From Christiangramia salexigens (GTDB lineage Bacteria > Bacteroidota > Bacteroidia > Flavobacteriales > Flavobacteriaceae), in assembly GCF_001889005.1 (NCBI RefSeq), contig NZ_CP018153.1, positions 1,832,501-1,896,500 on the forward strand: a DNA stretch of 64,000 bases, in the 5' to 3' direction. The first letter of the stretch is position 1, and the number at the start of each line of letters is the position of its first letter. Shown here one piece after another: positions 38,259-47,493 of the stretch. The notes beneath the pieces are model-generated. The model worked only from the letters and a program-made list of their open reading frames with translations. It had not been told where the DNA came from and searched no databases. The position numbers and the translations under genes are program-made.

Positions 38259-40594
38259 TTAAAAAATACTTTAAAAGTAGTCCCTACGTTAACTTCACTC
38301 TCTACCGTTACATCACCTCCCATAGCATTGATCTGATTCTTTGTAATAAACAAACCTACACCTCGTGAATCAGATCTATTGCTGAATGTTTTATATAAAC
38401 CGAATACTTTATCTCCATGCCGCTTCATGTCTATTCCAATTCCGTTATCTGAAACTGCGAGCACCCATTGGTCATCGTGAAGATAACCTTTTACCACAAT
38501 CTTAGGATCCCTTCCCTTCTTGCTATACCTAAGGGCATTAGTTATGAAGTTAAGAAGGATACTTTCCAGATATGAAACATTAAAGGAGACAACCATATCT
38601 TCGGGCACCTCATTAATGATCTCGGCATTTTTCTGGCGAATCTGCAGTTTTAGCACTTCAATGGTCTTATCAAGATAATCTGATACCTTTAATTTCTCGG
38701 TAGTAATTTCGATATTAGTATTTATTGAAACCACCTCATTGAGATCGTGCAGAGATTGATTTAGATTTTTGGAAACGCTATTTAATAATTCAATATAATT
38801 CTCCTTCTCTTCTTCAGAATCTTCCATTCCATACAGTTCCAGAATAGACTCCAGATTACTTGAATGAGATCTTAGATTATGAGAAACGATATATGCAAAA
38901 TTTAGCAGGCGTTTATTCTGTTCCATGACGAAGTCGTAGGACTTCATAAGATTAATCTCGGCCTGTTTCTTCTCGGTGATATCTCTAAGATTAACCACAA
39001 ATCCCTCTACTTTCTTTTCATTAAGAAGATTGGTAATGGTTGCATTCATCCATATCCATCTATCTGTTTGGGTACGCACTCTCATGATCACATCAGAGAT
39101 AGGCGTCCCGTGATTCCTCATCGCCAATTTCAACTTATCCCTCACGAACTTTTGGTCATTTTTATGCACAAAGGATAATATATCTTCACCGAAATTCTTT
39201 AAATCGTCGTAACCTGTTATTCTTTTAAGCGAAGGCGAATTATAAATAGGGCTTCCGACATCATTAAGAATAAGGATTACTTCATTTGAGTTTTCCACCA
39301 GAGCCCTAAATCTCTTCTCATTATCTATGAGCTCTTTCTTGGCCTGAACCCTGGCTGAAATATCTTCCACCAGAGCAATATGTGAGGTGGGCTTCTCCCC
39401 TTTTGGCCATAAGGCTGAAACATTCAGCTTTATCCAGATCGATTGGCCATCACGTCTAATAAGTCTTTTCTTGAGGTTATATTCCCTTATTTCGTTACGG
39501 CATAATTTCTTAAAAAGCTGAACATTTATGTCCTTATCGGAAGGATAAGAGATCGCAGTATGTTCCATCTGCCTAAATTCCTCATCGGTATAGCCTAGCA
39601 GTTCCTGAAGCTTCTGATTGGTCTCCAGGATCATCCCTGTATTAGAGTCTACACGTGCCATCCCAATTGCAGCCTGGTTAAATATGGTCCTGAAATGTAA
39701 TTCGCTTTGTTCAAGATCTGCCGCCTGCTCTTTTAATTTTTCCGCCAGAATTACCGGCTGCTTCATGGCATTATAGATGATCCATCCAAAAGCTATCCCA
39801 AGAAAGATTATTAAGAAGATAACGGGAATAATAGATCTTAAGGGAGCATCCGGGTTTACAGGAATTATATAGACCTTCCAGTCCCCATCTGGCAGAATGA
39901 TAACCTCAGAATAGGACCTGTCAAGACCTTTTATTCCATCAAGAAAGAACTCTTCTTTATCGGTTACAGGATTAACTTTAGAAAACTGGAACCTGTATTT
40001 CTCATTTGCAAGCTCATTGATCCCGGACTGATCTATGAGATTTTCAAAGTGAATGATCACGGCAGAGAACCCCCAAAACTTATCTTTTATAAATACAGGT
40101 AAGCGACCAACAATAGCAAGACCACCCTGCTTCAGTTCAAAAGGTCCGGCAAAGAACATGCGCTGCTTTTCTATGGCTTTAAAAGCTTCCTCATTCCGGG
40201 TGCTATCCTCGAGAATATTATAATTAATAGCATCCTTATTTTCTTCATAGGGATAGACCTCTTTTATAATCCCATTCGGTACAGTCTCTATGGCATCAAT
40301 ATTAGGATTGCTCTCAACGAGCTGGGAGGCAAATTCCTCAAAGTTATCTATTTCTCCATTCTCGTCTATCTGAAGCGCAAGTGATAAAGCCGCCGAGTAA
40401 CTATATTTAAGAGATTGGTCTATGTTCTGCTCCACCACGTCTATGATTCCGGCCATCTCTCGCTGACGGGATTCTATTAGGATCTGATACCGCTGCCAGA
40501 GCATAAATGAACCAATACCTATAAGTATTACAGCAGCAATGAAGCCAATGAATACAGGCTTCCTGGAGGTTGTAGGGTTCGAAATTTTGGTCAT
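38255..40594 (-). CDS. CHASE-PAS-PAS sensor histidine kinase
   Basis: The protein is 779 residues. TM1 is near 15-35, followed by a periplasmic domain to about 255 that resembles CHASE (FEEFASQLVESNPNIDAIE, then FFAGPFELKQGGLAIVGRLP), then TM2. Two PAS domains follow (HFRTIFNQAAIGMARVDSN and RFRALVENSNEVILI, each ending in a PAC-like IALVEDIS or NLRDITEKK). The dimerisation/phospho-acceptor helix is FAYIVSHNLRSHSSNLES, and the ATPase domain has FITNALRY, VSDNGIGID and GVGLFITK. CHASE domains sense small extracellular molecules; the ligand is unknown. It pairs with the receiver gene overlapping its end. Confidence 0.93.
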   Translation of the reverse strand: MTKISNPTTSRKPVFIGFIAAVILIGIGSFMLWQRYQILIESRQREMAGIIDVVEQNIDQSLKYSYSAALSLALQIDENGEIDNFEEFASQLVESNPNIDAIETVPNGIIKEVYPYEENKDAINYNILEDSTRNEEAFKAIEKQRMFFAGPFELKQGGLAIVGRLPVFIKDKFWGFSAVIIHFENLIDQSGINELANEKYRFQFSKVNPVTDKEEFFLDGIKGLDRSYSEVIILPDGDWKVYIIPVNPDAPLRSIIPVIFLIIFLGIAFGWIIYNAMKQPVILAEKLKEQAADLEQSELHFRTIFNQAAIGMARVDSNTGMILETNQKLQELLGYTDEEFRQMEHTAISYPSDKDINVQLFKKLCRNEIREYNLKKRLIRRDGQSIWIKLNVSALWPKGEKPTSHIALVEDISARVQAKKELIDNEKRFRALVENSNEVILILNDVGSPIYNSPSLKRITGYDDLKNFGEDILSFVHKNDQKFVRDKLKLAMRNHGTPISDVIMRVRTQTDRWIWMNATITNLLNEKKVEGFVVNLRDITEKKQAEINLMKSYDFVMEQNKRLLNFAYIVSHNLRSHSSNLESILELYGMEDSEEEKENYIELLNSVSKNLNQSLHDLNEVVSINTNIEITTEKLKVSDYLDKTIEVLKLQIRQKNAEIINEVPEDMVVSFNVSYLESILLNFITNALRYSKKGRDPKIVVKGYLHDDQWVLAVSDNGIGIDMKRHGDKVFGLYKTFSNRSDSRGVGLFITKNQINAMGGDVTVESEVNVGTTFKVFFK

Positions 40595-40717
40595 TCAGCT
40601 AAAGTTGAGTGCTGCATTAGCAGACTTAACAATCGTTTGGTTTTTTTAGGCTCTCTAATATAGCCAAATATTTGTTAAATTGAGGTCTCTCAGCTTTTGG
40701 AATTGGAGTAAATAAAA

Positions 40718-40740
40718 AACCCGGGCTTTTGGCCCGGGTT
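40718..40740 (-). terminator. Terminator of the polysaccharide export genes
   Basis: CCCGGGC (40720-40726) and GCCCGGG (40732-40738) form a GC-rich stem with a five-base loop, followed by T on either strand. It lies 27 bp after the wzi-like stop and closes the surface polysaccharide locus. Confidence 0.9.
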
Positions 40741-40764
40741 TTTATTATGGATGTAAATGTTGGT

Positions 40765-42132
40765 TTAAAAATTCTTTTTAAGACTTAGACCTGCAGCATA
40801 AATTGGTTTTGCGACATTAGAAATTTCAGCCCCAAGTCTTAATTTAAGGTCGAATGGTTTTTGCAATAAACTTTGCTCATAAGTAATATAACATTCATCT
40901 CGATTAGGTATATACCTCTTGGTATAAGCCCCATCCTTCCTTACATAAGTGGCTATAAATTTAAAAGGATAACTATTAAAATAATTATTAAAGCTTCCTG
41001 CTACTCCAATATGATGAGCTAAAAATTTATTCCCGATTATATATCCAACATCGGGATCAAAATCAAAAAAAGGAACACCAATAATTCTTTCTTGATAGGT
41101 CCAACCTGATCTATATGTTAAAAAATTATTGAAATATGCATCATTTTTATGTGGCGCCGATGAATTAATACTTTGATTTCTCGTATAGTAAAATTCATAA
41201 ATAACACTCTTTATCAGACTTTTATCATCCTCTTTATTAAAATAAAATCCATATCTCCCATCAGGGAAATTAGCATATCTACTTCCGGTTCCATCTTCAA
41301 AAAAATGATTGTAGATAAAACTTAAGCTGAAATCTCTAAACTTTCTGGTAGCGTATATTTCATATGTTCCTAAATGACTACCGGCGACATTTGCCTGATC
41401 TCCACTAACGGCTTTTTCACCACCTTCTCTACCCGCTACCACCCTTAGATAATCCGAGAATGCTTCAGGCTGTGGGCCCGTTTCTGGAGAATCACCACCC
41501 CATTGTGCAAAATGAGTGATACCAGCGCTTAACTCAAAGTTTTCCTGAGGTTCATAAACCAGATACAGGCTTTTAAAGTGTAAGCGAGTCCCCTTTACGA
41601 ATCTATTATTTCCCATAAAGTATTCATTCCATGAAAATTCGAATCCAAGATTTTCATTTTGATTAAAATAGATCGGTCTTGAGGACTTTATCTGGATTCC
41701 GGGAAGAGGCCTATGATTTAATGACCAGGCAAAATTTTCGTTTGTAGCACTTAAACCATTATATAATTCTTCTTTTTGCTTTCTTCCAGCAATAACCTGT
41801 AACCAGGAATATTTCAGATTGGCGTAAAGCTCATCGATAATTATTTTATCAGAAAAAGAATTTTCATATAAAAGCCCACCACCAATTTCAAGGCTGGATT
41901 CATAAGAGAAATCGTAGTTCATCTTTCCGGTTATCCATCCTGTAATATTTGTTTCCGGAGATATTCTACCTCGCTGATTAGAGTATAACCAGAAAGGAAG
42001 ATCCTTCTTATTAGAATACAAAGCCTGTATGTTGGCACTCCCCGAATATTCTATTTGTGCAAAAAGTGAATTGACCCCTAAAAGGAGAAACACCAGGAAA
42101 TACGGAATTTTATCATTCAATATATTATACAT
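40765..42132 (-). CDS. Wzi-like capsule assembly outer-membrane protein
   Basis: The protein is 455 residues from the ATG at 42132; a TTG nine bases upstream is less likely. The signal peptide ends at SLFAQ. The rest is beta-rich with frequent aromatic strand ends and a terminal strand (YAAGLSLKKNF), as in a barrel. Segments such as LPFWLYSNQRGRISPETN and NHRPLPGIQIKSSR match the Wzi capsule-assembly family (Pfam Caps_assemb_Wzi), which helps retain capsule on the cell surface. It is the last gene of the export set behind wza and wzc. Confidence 0.88.
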   Translation of the reverse strand: MYNILNDKIPYFLVFLLLGVNSLFAQIEYSGSANIQALYSNKKDLPFWLYSNQRGRISPETNITGWITGKMNYDFSYESSLEIGGGLLYENSFSDKIIIDELYANLKYSWLQVIAGRKQKEELYNGLSATNENFAWSLNHRPLPGIQIKSSRPIYFNQNENLGFEFSWNEYFMGNNRFVKGTRLHFKSLYLVYEPQENFELSAGITHFAQWGGDSPETGPQPEAFSDYLRVVAGREGGEKAVSGDQANVAGSHLGTYEIYATRKFRDFSLSFIYNHFFEDGTGSRYANFPDGRYGFYFNKEDDKSLIKSVIYEFYYTRNQSINSSAPHKNDAYFNNFLTYRSGWTYQERIIGVPFFDFDPDVGYIIGNKFLAHHIGVAGSFNNYFNSYPFKFIATYVRKDGAYTKRYIPNRDECYITYEQSLLQKPFDLKLRLGAEISNVAKPIYAAGLSLKKNF

Positions 42133-42204
42133 CTTTAGCAAAAAGAATCAAAATATATTAAAGGAAATAATTTGGTTTCAGAATATATTTCACTTTGTGT
42201 ACTT

Positions 42205-44607
42205 CTACCAAATTGCTACTTTATTTTTTAATCTCTCTAGAATAGATTCTTTTTCCTCCCCATACGCATAGCCATATTTATTACCATAGCCAAAATTTGC
42301 CCATTTTACATCATTAAGTACAAAACTTACATCATGTAGCTTTTTATCCCGTTTGGAATCTACTGCAAAATTCACAAGCTTTTTCTCGGTATAACCGGCT
42401 CTAACGACATATAGTGTTATATCTGCCCATTTATTGATTAAAAATGTATCTGTTACAACCAGAGAAGGAGCAGTATCAACGATAATATAATCATACTGAT
42501 TTTCAAGTTCCTTAAACATCTCACCGGTTTTTGTTCTTCTCCATAATTCAGATGGATTAGGAGGAATACTTCCTGATGGCAAGAGATCAAGATTTTCGTG
42601 ATGCATAGATGTTCTTATAAGCTCTGATAGCTTAAACTTATCCCCAGCAAGGTAATCACTAACACCATTATACAATCTCGCATCTTCCTCAAATCTTTGC
42701 AATTGAGGGTTTCTTAAATCAGCCCCAATTACTAGAACTTTTTTATTGGTATTTGCAAGTGTAAGAGCAAGGTTAAAAGACACAAGGGTCTTACCTTCTC
42801 CTTTAACGGTTGAAGTCACAAAAATGGTATTTCCTTTTTCCTTATCTGCAGCATTCACGATTAAATATTGCAGATTAGTATGCAAAATACGGAAGGACTC
42901 TGCTAGCACACTTCTGTCATGCTTAAGAACCATTTCATTTTCCTTTTTAGCGATCTTTGGAATTTCACCTACCACAGGGATCTCTTTCGCTAGCTTCTCC
43001 ATATCTTCCCTGCTTTTCACTGTATTACTTAAAATATTTTTTAAATAAATCACAAGAAATGGAATTAAAACACCTATAATAAGACCGCTAAGAAGAATAA
43101 TCTTTGGCTTCGGAGAGACGGGAGTAGAAGAACTATATGCCCTGTCCACAATTTTCGCTTTAGGGGCTGTCACGGCTAAACTTAAAGAGTTTTCTTCCCT
43201 TTTCTGTAGTAAGAAAAGATATAGAGACTCTTTTATATTCTGCTGACGTTCAATACCACGGAATTGCCTTTCCTTCCCCGGCACTGCAGAAATTTTAGAA
43301 TTAATCACAGAACCCTGTCTATTCAGCTCTTCTTTGGAAACTCTTAAATTAGATCTCAATCTTTCAAAGCTTTCGAGAACATTTGCTCTTATCTGATCGA
43401 TCTGATCATTAAGTCTTATCACAACGGGGTTTTTCGCGGTAGAACCACTCAAAATCCGGTTTCTTTCAAGAACAAGATTATTATATTCAGTAATTCTTGT
43501 ATTTACAGACTGATCTTCGATTCCCAGATTAGCTGGTAAAAGGTCAGATCTGGAATCACTTTGGAGATAATCTATCATAGTATTGGCGAGTTCCAGCTGT
43601 GTACTCAATTCCTGCTCTCTTTTATTATAATCACTGGCATTTTCAATGAACATTTCTGCTTCAGCTTCAATATCGGTTAAGCGATTTGCTTCCTTAAACT
43701 GTTCTTTTCCAGTTTCAACTGAATCGAGTTCCTTATTAATAATTTGAAGGCGTTCATCAATAAAAGTGGCCGTATTTCTGGCCACAAGATTCTTGTCCTC
43801 AATGGCCTCCCTATTATATTCCAGAATAAGCTGATCCAAAATATCCTGAGCTTTTGCTTTAACCTGATCGTCAAGTCCAAGTTCAATAAGACTTGAATTT
43901 TTGTCCGTAAGATTAATCTGAAGTCGGTTTCTGTAATCAAGCACCACAGGTTCTAAATTGGTAAACCGAATTTTTAATTTGACTGACTGCCCAATATCCT
44001 TGGATTGAAATTCAGTATTTTCCAATAAAATTATGTTGGCAAAAGGAATCTCAATTGGCTGTCCAAAATTTCCCTGATATTTCTTTCCGGTTTCGGTATT
44101 GATTAAATGAAAATTTTCCTTTTCATTTACCTCTAAATAAAATTCATTAGCTTCATCACGGGTGTATGATGCCAATTTATTTTCATTTAACAGAAGTACC
44201 TGAACGAAATAAGGAGTATCAAGATATAACTCTTGATTTTTTATAGCATTCTCATTATGATAGGTAACATTCAGATTAAGCGCTTTAATCACATTTGTCA
44301 TCATCCTTTTGGACCGAAGTATCCCGATCTCATTCTCAATGGAATTGGTTCCCATACCTCCTAACAAACCCAGATCGGCAAATGCGGCCATCTCAGAAGA
44401 TGGAGATTTGCTTTTTTCATCTTTAATAATGATACTTGCTGTGGTATGATAAGTCGCTGAAGTTACTTTTAAATAGACAAATGCTATACCTAAGCTTATA
44501 ATTACTCCCAGTAAAAACCAAGGCCAATATTTTAAATATTTCTCAAGTTCCTCCCTTAAATTGATCTCTTCTTCCTGAGGTCTGGAGTTATTTAATTGTT
44601 GTGACAT
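42205..44607 (-). CDS. wzc: Wzc-like polysaccharide co-polymerase / tyrosine autokinase
   Basis: The protein is 800 residues. The N-terminal Wzz part has TM1 near 30-48 and TM2 near 510-530, with a coiled-coil-rich periplasmic region and a GNVR-type segment between. The cytoplasmic BY-kinase has Walker A TVKGEGKT near 600, Walker A' VIGADLRNP near 629 and YIIVDTAP. Near the end there is a tyrosine cluster (FGYGNKYGYAYGE), the usual autophosphorylation site. Such proteins control chain length and link Wzy polymerisation to export through Wza. It lies 2 bp behind wza. Confidence 0.95.
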   Translation of the reverse strand: MSQQLNNSRPQEEEINLREELEKYLKYWPWFLLGVIISLGIAFVYLKVTSATYHTTASIIIKDEKSKSPSSEMAAFADLGLLGGMGTNSIENEIGILRSKRMMTNVIKALNLNVTYHNENAIKNQELYLDTPYFVQVLLLNENKLASYTRDEANEFYLEVNEKENFHLINTETGKKYQGNFGQPIEIPFANIILLENTEFQSKDIGQSVKLKIRFTNLEPVVLDYRNRLQINLTDKNSSLIELGLDDQVKAKAQDILDQLILEYNREAIEDKNLVARNTATFIDERLQIINKELDSVETGKEQFKEANRLTDIEAEAEMFIENASDYNKREQELSTQLELANTMIDYLQSDSRSDLLPANLGIEDQSVNTRITEYNNLVLERNRILSGSTAKNPVVIRLNDQIDQIRANVLESFERLRSNLRVSKEELNRQGSVINSKISAVPGKERQFRGIERQQNIKESLYLFLLQKREENSLSLAVTAPKAKIVDRAYSSSTPVSPKPKIILLSGLIIGVLIPFLVIYLKNILSNTVKSREDMEKLAKEIPVVGEIPKIAKKENEMVLKHDRSVLAESFRILHTNLQYLIVNAADKEKGNTIFVTSTVKGEGKTLVSFNLALTLANTNKKVLVIGADLRNPQLQRFEEDARLYNGVSDYLAGDKFKLSELIRTSMHHENLDLLPSGSIPPNPSELWRRTKTGEMFKELENQYDYIIVDTAPSLVVTDTFLINKWADITLYVVRAGYTEKKLVNFAVDSKRDKKLHDVSFVLNDVKWANFGYGNKYGYAYGEEKESILERLKNKVAIW

Positions 44608-44609
44608 AA

Positions 44610-45407
44610 TTAATTCGTAATTAAAACTGCTATGGAAATCAATACTGAGGCGATGGATATATACACTCCCGCATTTCGGTTATAACTAGCCGACTGCCTT
44701 TGAGCTCCATTGGGCTCTACATATACCACATCATTTTGTTGCAGGGTATAAAAAGAAGAATTTACAATTCCCGGATCAGTAAGATCTAAGTAAGCATAGG
44801 TTTTTTTTCCCTGCTCTTCCCGCATCACCAATACATTTTTTCTTTTTCCATAAATACTAAGATCCCCTGCTAAGCCAAGCGCTTTGGGAAGAGTCAAGTA
44901 TTCATCCCTAATATCAAAGGTTCCGGGTCGATTCACTTCTCCTAATACGCTAACCTGGAAATTAACCAGGCGTATATTTACTATAGGATTCTGTACATAT
45001 TCACCAATACGACTTTTTAACTTTTGTTGAAGGGCCTGACGACTTAATCCAGCGACATTCAAAGTACCTAAAACTGGAAATTCAATATTACCTTCTCCAT
45101 CTACCAGGTAGGTCTGTAATTGTTGCTGCCCCATTACAGATCGCCCATTCGCTTCGCCAGCCTGAGGCATGCCCATTACCGGTAAATTAAAAGGCATTGC
45201 CGCCGCCTGTTCCGGAGCAGAAACACTAATAGTAAGAAGATCGTTAGGTTTTATCTGTAAACTTTTATCCTTATTTATTTCGAGACGATCGCCGGCCTTT
45301 TCCAACCCCTGAAAATAGACGATTTCTTTTCTGGAAACACAGGAGCTGAATAATAAAAGAGTTATTACGCAACATGCGTAAAACTTATAGATCTTGGGAT
45401 ATTTCAT
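44610..45407 (-). CDS. wza: Wza-like polysaccharide export lipoprotein
   Basis: The protein is 265 residues and forms the outer-membrane export pore in Wzy-dependent systems. A lipoprotein signal ends in LLLFSSC (Cys 23). The Poly_export motif region reads IKPNDLLTISVSAPEQ and VDGEGNIEFPVLGTLNVAGL. An SLBB-type repeat follows (FQVSVLGEVNRPGTFDI). A final hydrophobic helix (VYISIASVLISIAVLI) is typical of Bacteroidota members. It has its own candidate promoter in the 83-bp upstream gap. Confidence 0.95.
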   Translation of the reverse strand: MKYPKIYKFYACCVITLLLFSSCVSRKEIVYFQGLEKAGDRLEINKDKSLQIKPNDLLTISVSAPEQAAAMPFNLPVMGMPQAGEANGRSVMGQQQLQTYLVDGEGNIEFPVLGTLNVAGLSRQALQQKLKSRIGEYVQNPIVNIRLVNFQVSVLGEVNRPGTFDIRDEYLTLPKALGLAGDLSIYGKRKNVLVMREEQGKKTYAYLDLTDPGIVNSSFYTLQQNDVVYVEPNGAQRQSASYNRNAGVYISIASVLISIAVLITN

Positions 45408-45424
45408 TCTTAAAAAAATTTGCG

Positions 45425-45432
45425 CAAAAATA
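45425..45432 (-). promoter_or_regulatory. Candidate -7 element of wza-wzc-wzi
   Basis: TATTTTTG on the minus strand, 18 bp before the wza ATG, fits TAnnTTTG, with a T-rich block about 19 bases upstream in place of TTTG. The export genes may thus be transcribed separately from the sugar genes. Confidence 0.45.
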
Positions 45433-45490
45433 GACTTTTAATTGCGTTAAAAAAATATAAAAAACTTGTTGATGACTATATGGAAACTTC

Positions 45491-46681
45491 TTATGAAAGA
45501 AAATTATTTTCTTTTATTAATCGTTTCAATTGTACTCTAACTCCTTTTGGCCTTTTATAAATCTTTTCATACCTGGGCACGGCCCTTTTTCTAAGAAATT
45601 CGAAAAGAACTCCGACTAATCCAAAAATTATAGCGACAACCAGAGTCATAAACCAACTATTAAAATGTCGGCTTAATAAAATGAAGGTCATAACAACTAA
45701 AATATTCAATCCCCCCAAACATAAACTAGCTTTTTTATGTGACAATCCATTATCCAGAAGGACATGATGCATATGGTTACGGTCTGCACTAAAAGGGGAA
45801 TTTCCATTTTTAAGGCGAATTATAATTACCCTAAGGGTGTCGAAAACAGGCAGAAATAAAATTGCCAATGCCAATAGAACCATATTTTCTGCATGAAATC
45901 CAAAACCAGTAAGTTCCGGGGACACTTTCATCACCAATACCTTTAGACTTAAAAAGGCGATTAAAAACCCAATGGTAAGAGACCCGCCGTCTCCCATGAA
46001 CATTTTTCTGTGGCTTCTGGAAAAATTATATCTCAAAAATGCGGATAAGATTCCTATAACGGTTATACTTAATAAAACATAGTAAGGCTCCCGCACTAGA
46101 TAAAAGATAAATGCAAACATACCGCAAATTACCATTCCGGCAATTCCCGCCAATCCATCGATACCGTCTATAAGATTATAGGCATTTATCAAGGCTACTA
46201 CAATCAGAAGTTTCATCGCATAACCCAAAGCTAAGGGAATCGAATCTAAGCCTAAAAAACCATTTAAATTAATCAATTCCAGCTCGGGAGAAAAAATAAT
46301 AAAGCATGCAGCAAACACCTGACTCACAAATTTTAATTTAGCTGAAGACACTACCAAATCATCTTTTAAACCTGCCATAAAAAGAAAAGTAAGACCAATA
46401 ATAAGGTGATTCCCCGTATTAGAGGTCCTTAAACTTTGGAGAATACTAATTATTAAAATAAGCACAAGAAAAAATGCCACTCCTCCAAAAGCAGGAATCT
46501 CAGTTTTATGAGAACTGCGGTGGTTGATCTCTTTTAGTAATTGCTTCTCTTGGGTAACCCAGATCACCTTGGGAATAAAGTACCAGGTTAAACCAAATGC
46601 AAGTAAAAAAGTACCGAATGTAAAGAAAGGGTAATAGCCCCGAAAAAGTTCCAGGATTACCTGTTGATCTAAAATATTCAT
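45491..46681 (-). CDS. WecA/MraY-like undecaprenyl-phosphate sugar-1-phosphate transferase
   Basis: A polytopic membrane enzyme of 396 residues with about eleven hydrophobic helices. Family motifs are visible: NLIDGIDGLAG with the catalytic Asp region, FMGDGGSLTIGF, and DRNHMHHVLLD near the C-terminus. These enzymes start lipid-linked glycan synthesis by moving a HexNAc-1-phosphate from UDP-HexNAc to undecaprenyl phosphate at the inner membrane. It is the only initiating transferase in the visible part of the locus. A Bacteroidota-type charged tail (RPKGVRVQLKRLIKENN) ends it. Confidence 0.92.
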   Translation of the reverse strand: MNILDQQVILELFRGYYPFFTFGTFLLAFGLTWYFIPKVIWVTQEKQLLKEINHRSSHKTEIPAFGGVAFFLVLILIISILQSLRTSNTGNHLIIGLTFLFMAGLKDDLVVSSAKLKFVSQVFAACFIIFSPELELINLNGFLGLDSIPLALGYAMKLLIVVALINAYNLIDGIDGLAGIAGMVICGMFAFIFYLVREPYYVLLSITVIGILSAFLRYNFSRSHRKMFMGDGGSLTIGFLIAFLSLKVLVMKVSPELTGFGFHAENMVLLALAILFLPVFDTLRVIIIRLKNGNSPFSADRNHMHHVLLDNGLSHKKASLCLGGLNILVVMTFILLSRHFNSWFMTLVVAIIFGLVGVLFEFLRKRAVPRYEKIYKRPKGVRVQLKRLIKENNFLS

Positions 46682-46693
46682 ATTGGTTGATTT

Positions 46694-46716
46694 ATGTGAT
46701 TATCGTATAATCATAT
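46694..46716. promoter_or_regulatory. Palindrome ahead of the WecA-like gene
   Basis: GATTAT-CGT-ATAATC (46698-46712) is a perfect dyad, extended by further pairs to 46694-46716. It ends 13 bp before the ATG at 46681. It may be an operator or an RNA hairpin at the start of the export end of the locus. Confidence 0.35.
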
Positions 46717-46746
46717 GCTCTATTACAAATAGAAAAACTTAAATTC

Positions 46747-47493
46747 CTAATTAACAAACTGTTCAAGCTTAGAAAAATTTTTTAAGAATAGTGCCTTATA
46801 AGGGTATTGAACATTATTTACTTTCAAAGCTTTTAAATCCTCTATTGATTTCAATTTAATATTAGCAATACTTCTATTACTGGCACCTCCCACTCTCATC
46901 TTAGTAAAAACCTCAGGCACATATTTAAAATTTAATTCAGGATCTTTAAATATGCGGAGCATCATATCATAATCTGCAGCGATCTTATAAAAAAGATCGA
47001 ACAGTCCATGCTTTTGATAAACTTCTTTTTTTAAGAATAATGTAGGATGAGCAGGCATCCATCCTCTATTCAACAATTCAGGTTTAAATTGCTGACTTTC
47101 CCAATAACGAATAACCTTCTCCGGGTTTTCTTTATCTACATATTGCAGATCACCGTAAACTCCATCTGCATTAGTTTCATTGAAAGCTTCAGCAATTGTG
47201 GAAAGAATAGAATCGGATGCTAAAAAATCATCAGAATGCACAAAACCAATTATATCCCCGGATGCCAGTTGAATACCTTTATTAAGTGCATCATAAATGC
47301 CTTTATCTTTTTCAGAAATTATTTTTAATTCACCAGAAAAATTGTTGCTAATTAATTCAACAGTATTATCCGAGGAGGCTCCATCGATTACAATTAGTTC
47401 CAGATCCTTATATGTTTGAGAGGAAATAGAGTTTAAGGCAGATGATATATTTTGTGCGCTATTATAAGTAGCGGTAATTATTGAAATTTTCAT
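46747..47493 (-). CDS. Family 2 glycosyltransferase
   Basis: A single-domain GT-A transferase of 248 residues. The opening ISIITATYNSAQNISSALNS and VIDGASSDNT are the nucleotide-sugar fold, with the metal motif in FVHSDDFLAS. It resembles the WcaA/colanic-acid-type enzymes that extend a repeat unit on the cytoplasmic side. Donor and acceptor cannot be read. It lies one base after the next upstream transferase stop. Confidence 0.9.
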   Translation of the reverse strand: MKISIITATYNSAQNISSALNSISSQTYKDLELIVIDGASSDNTVELISNNFSGELKIISEKDKGIYDALNKGIQLASGDIIGFVHSDDFLASDSILSTIAEAFNETNADGVYGDLQYVDKENPEKVIRYWESQQFKPELLNRGWMPAHPTLFLKKEVYQKHGLFDLFYKIAADYDMMLRIFKDPELNFKYVPEVFTKMRVGGASNRSIANIKLKSIEDLKALKVNNVQYPYKALFLKNFSKLEQFVN

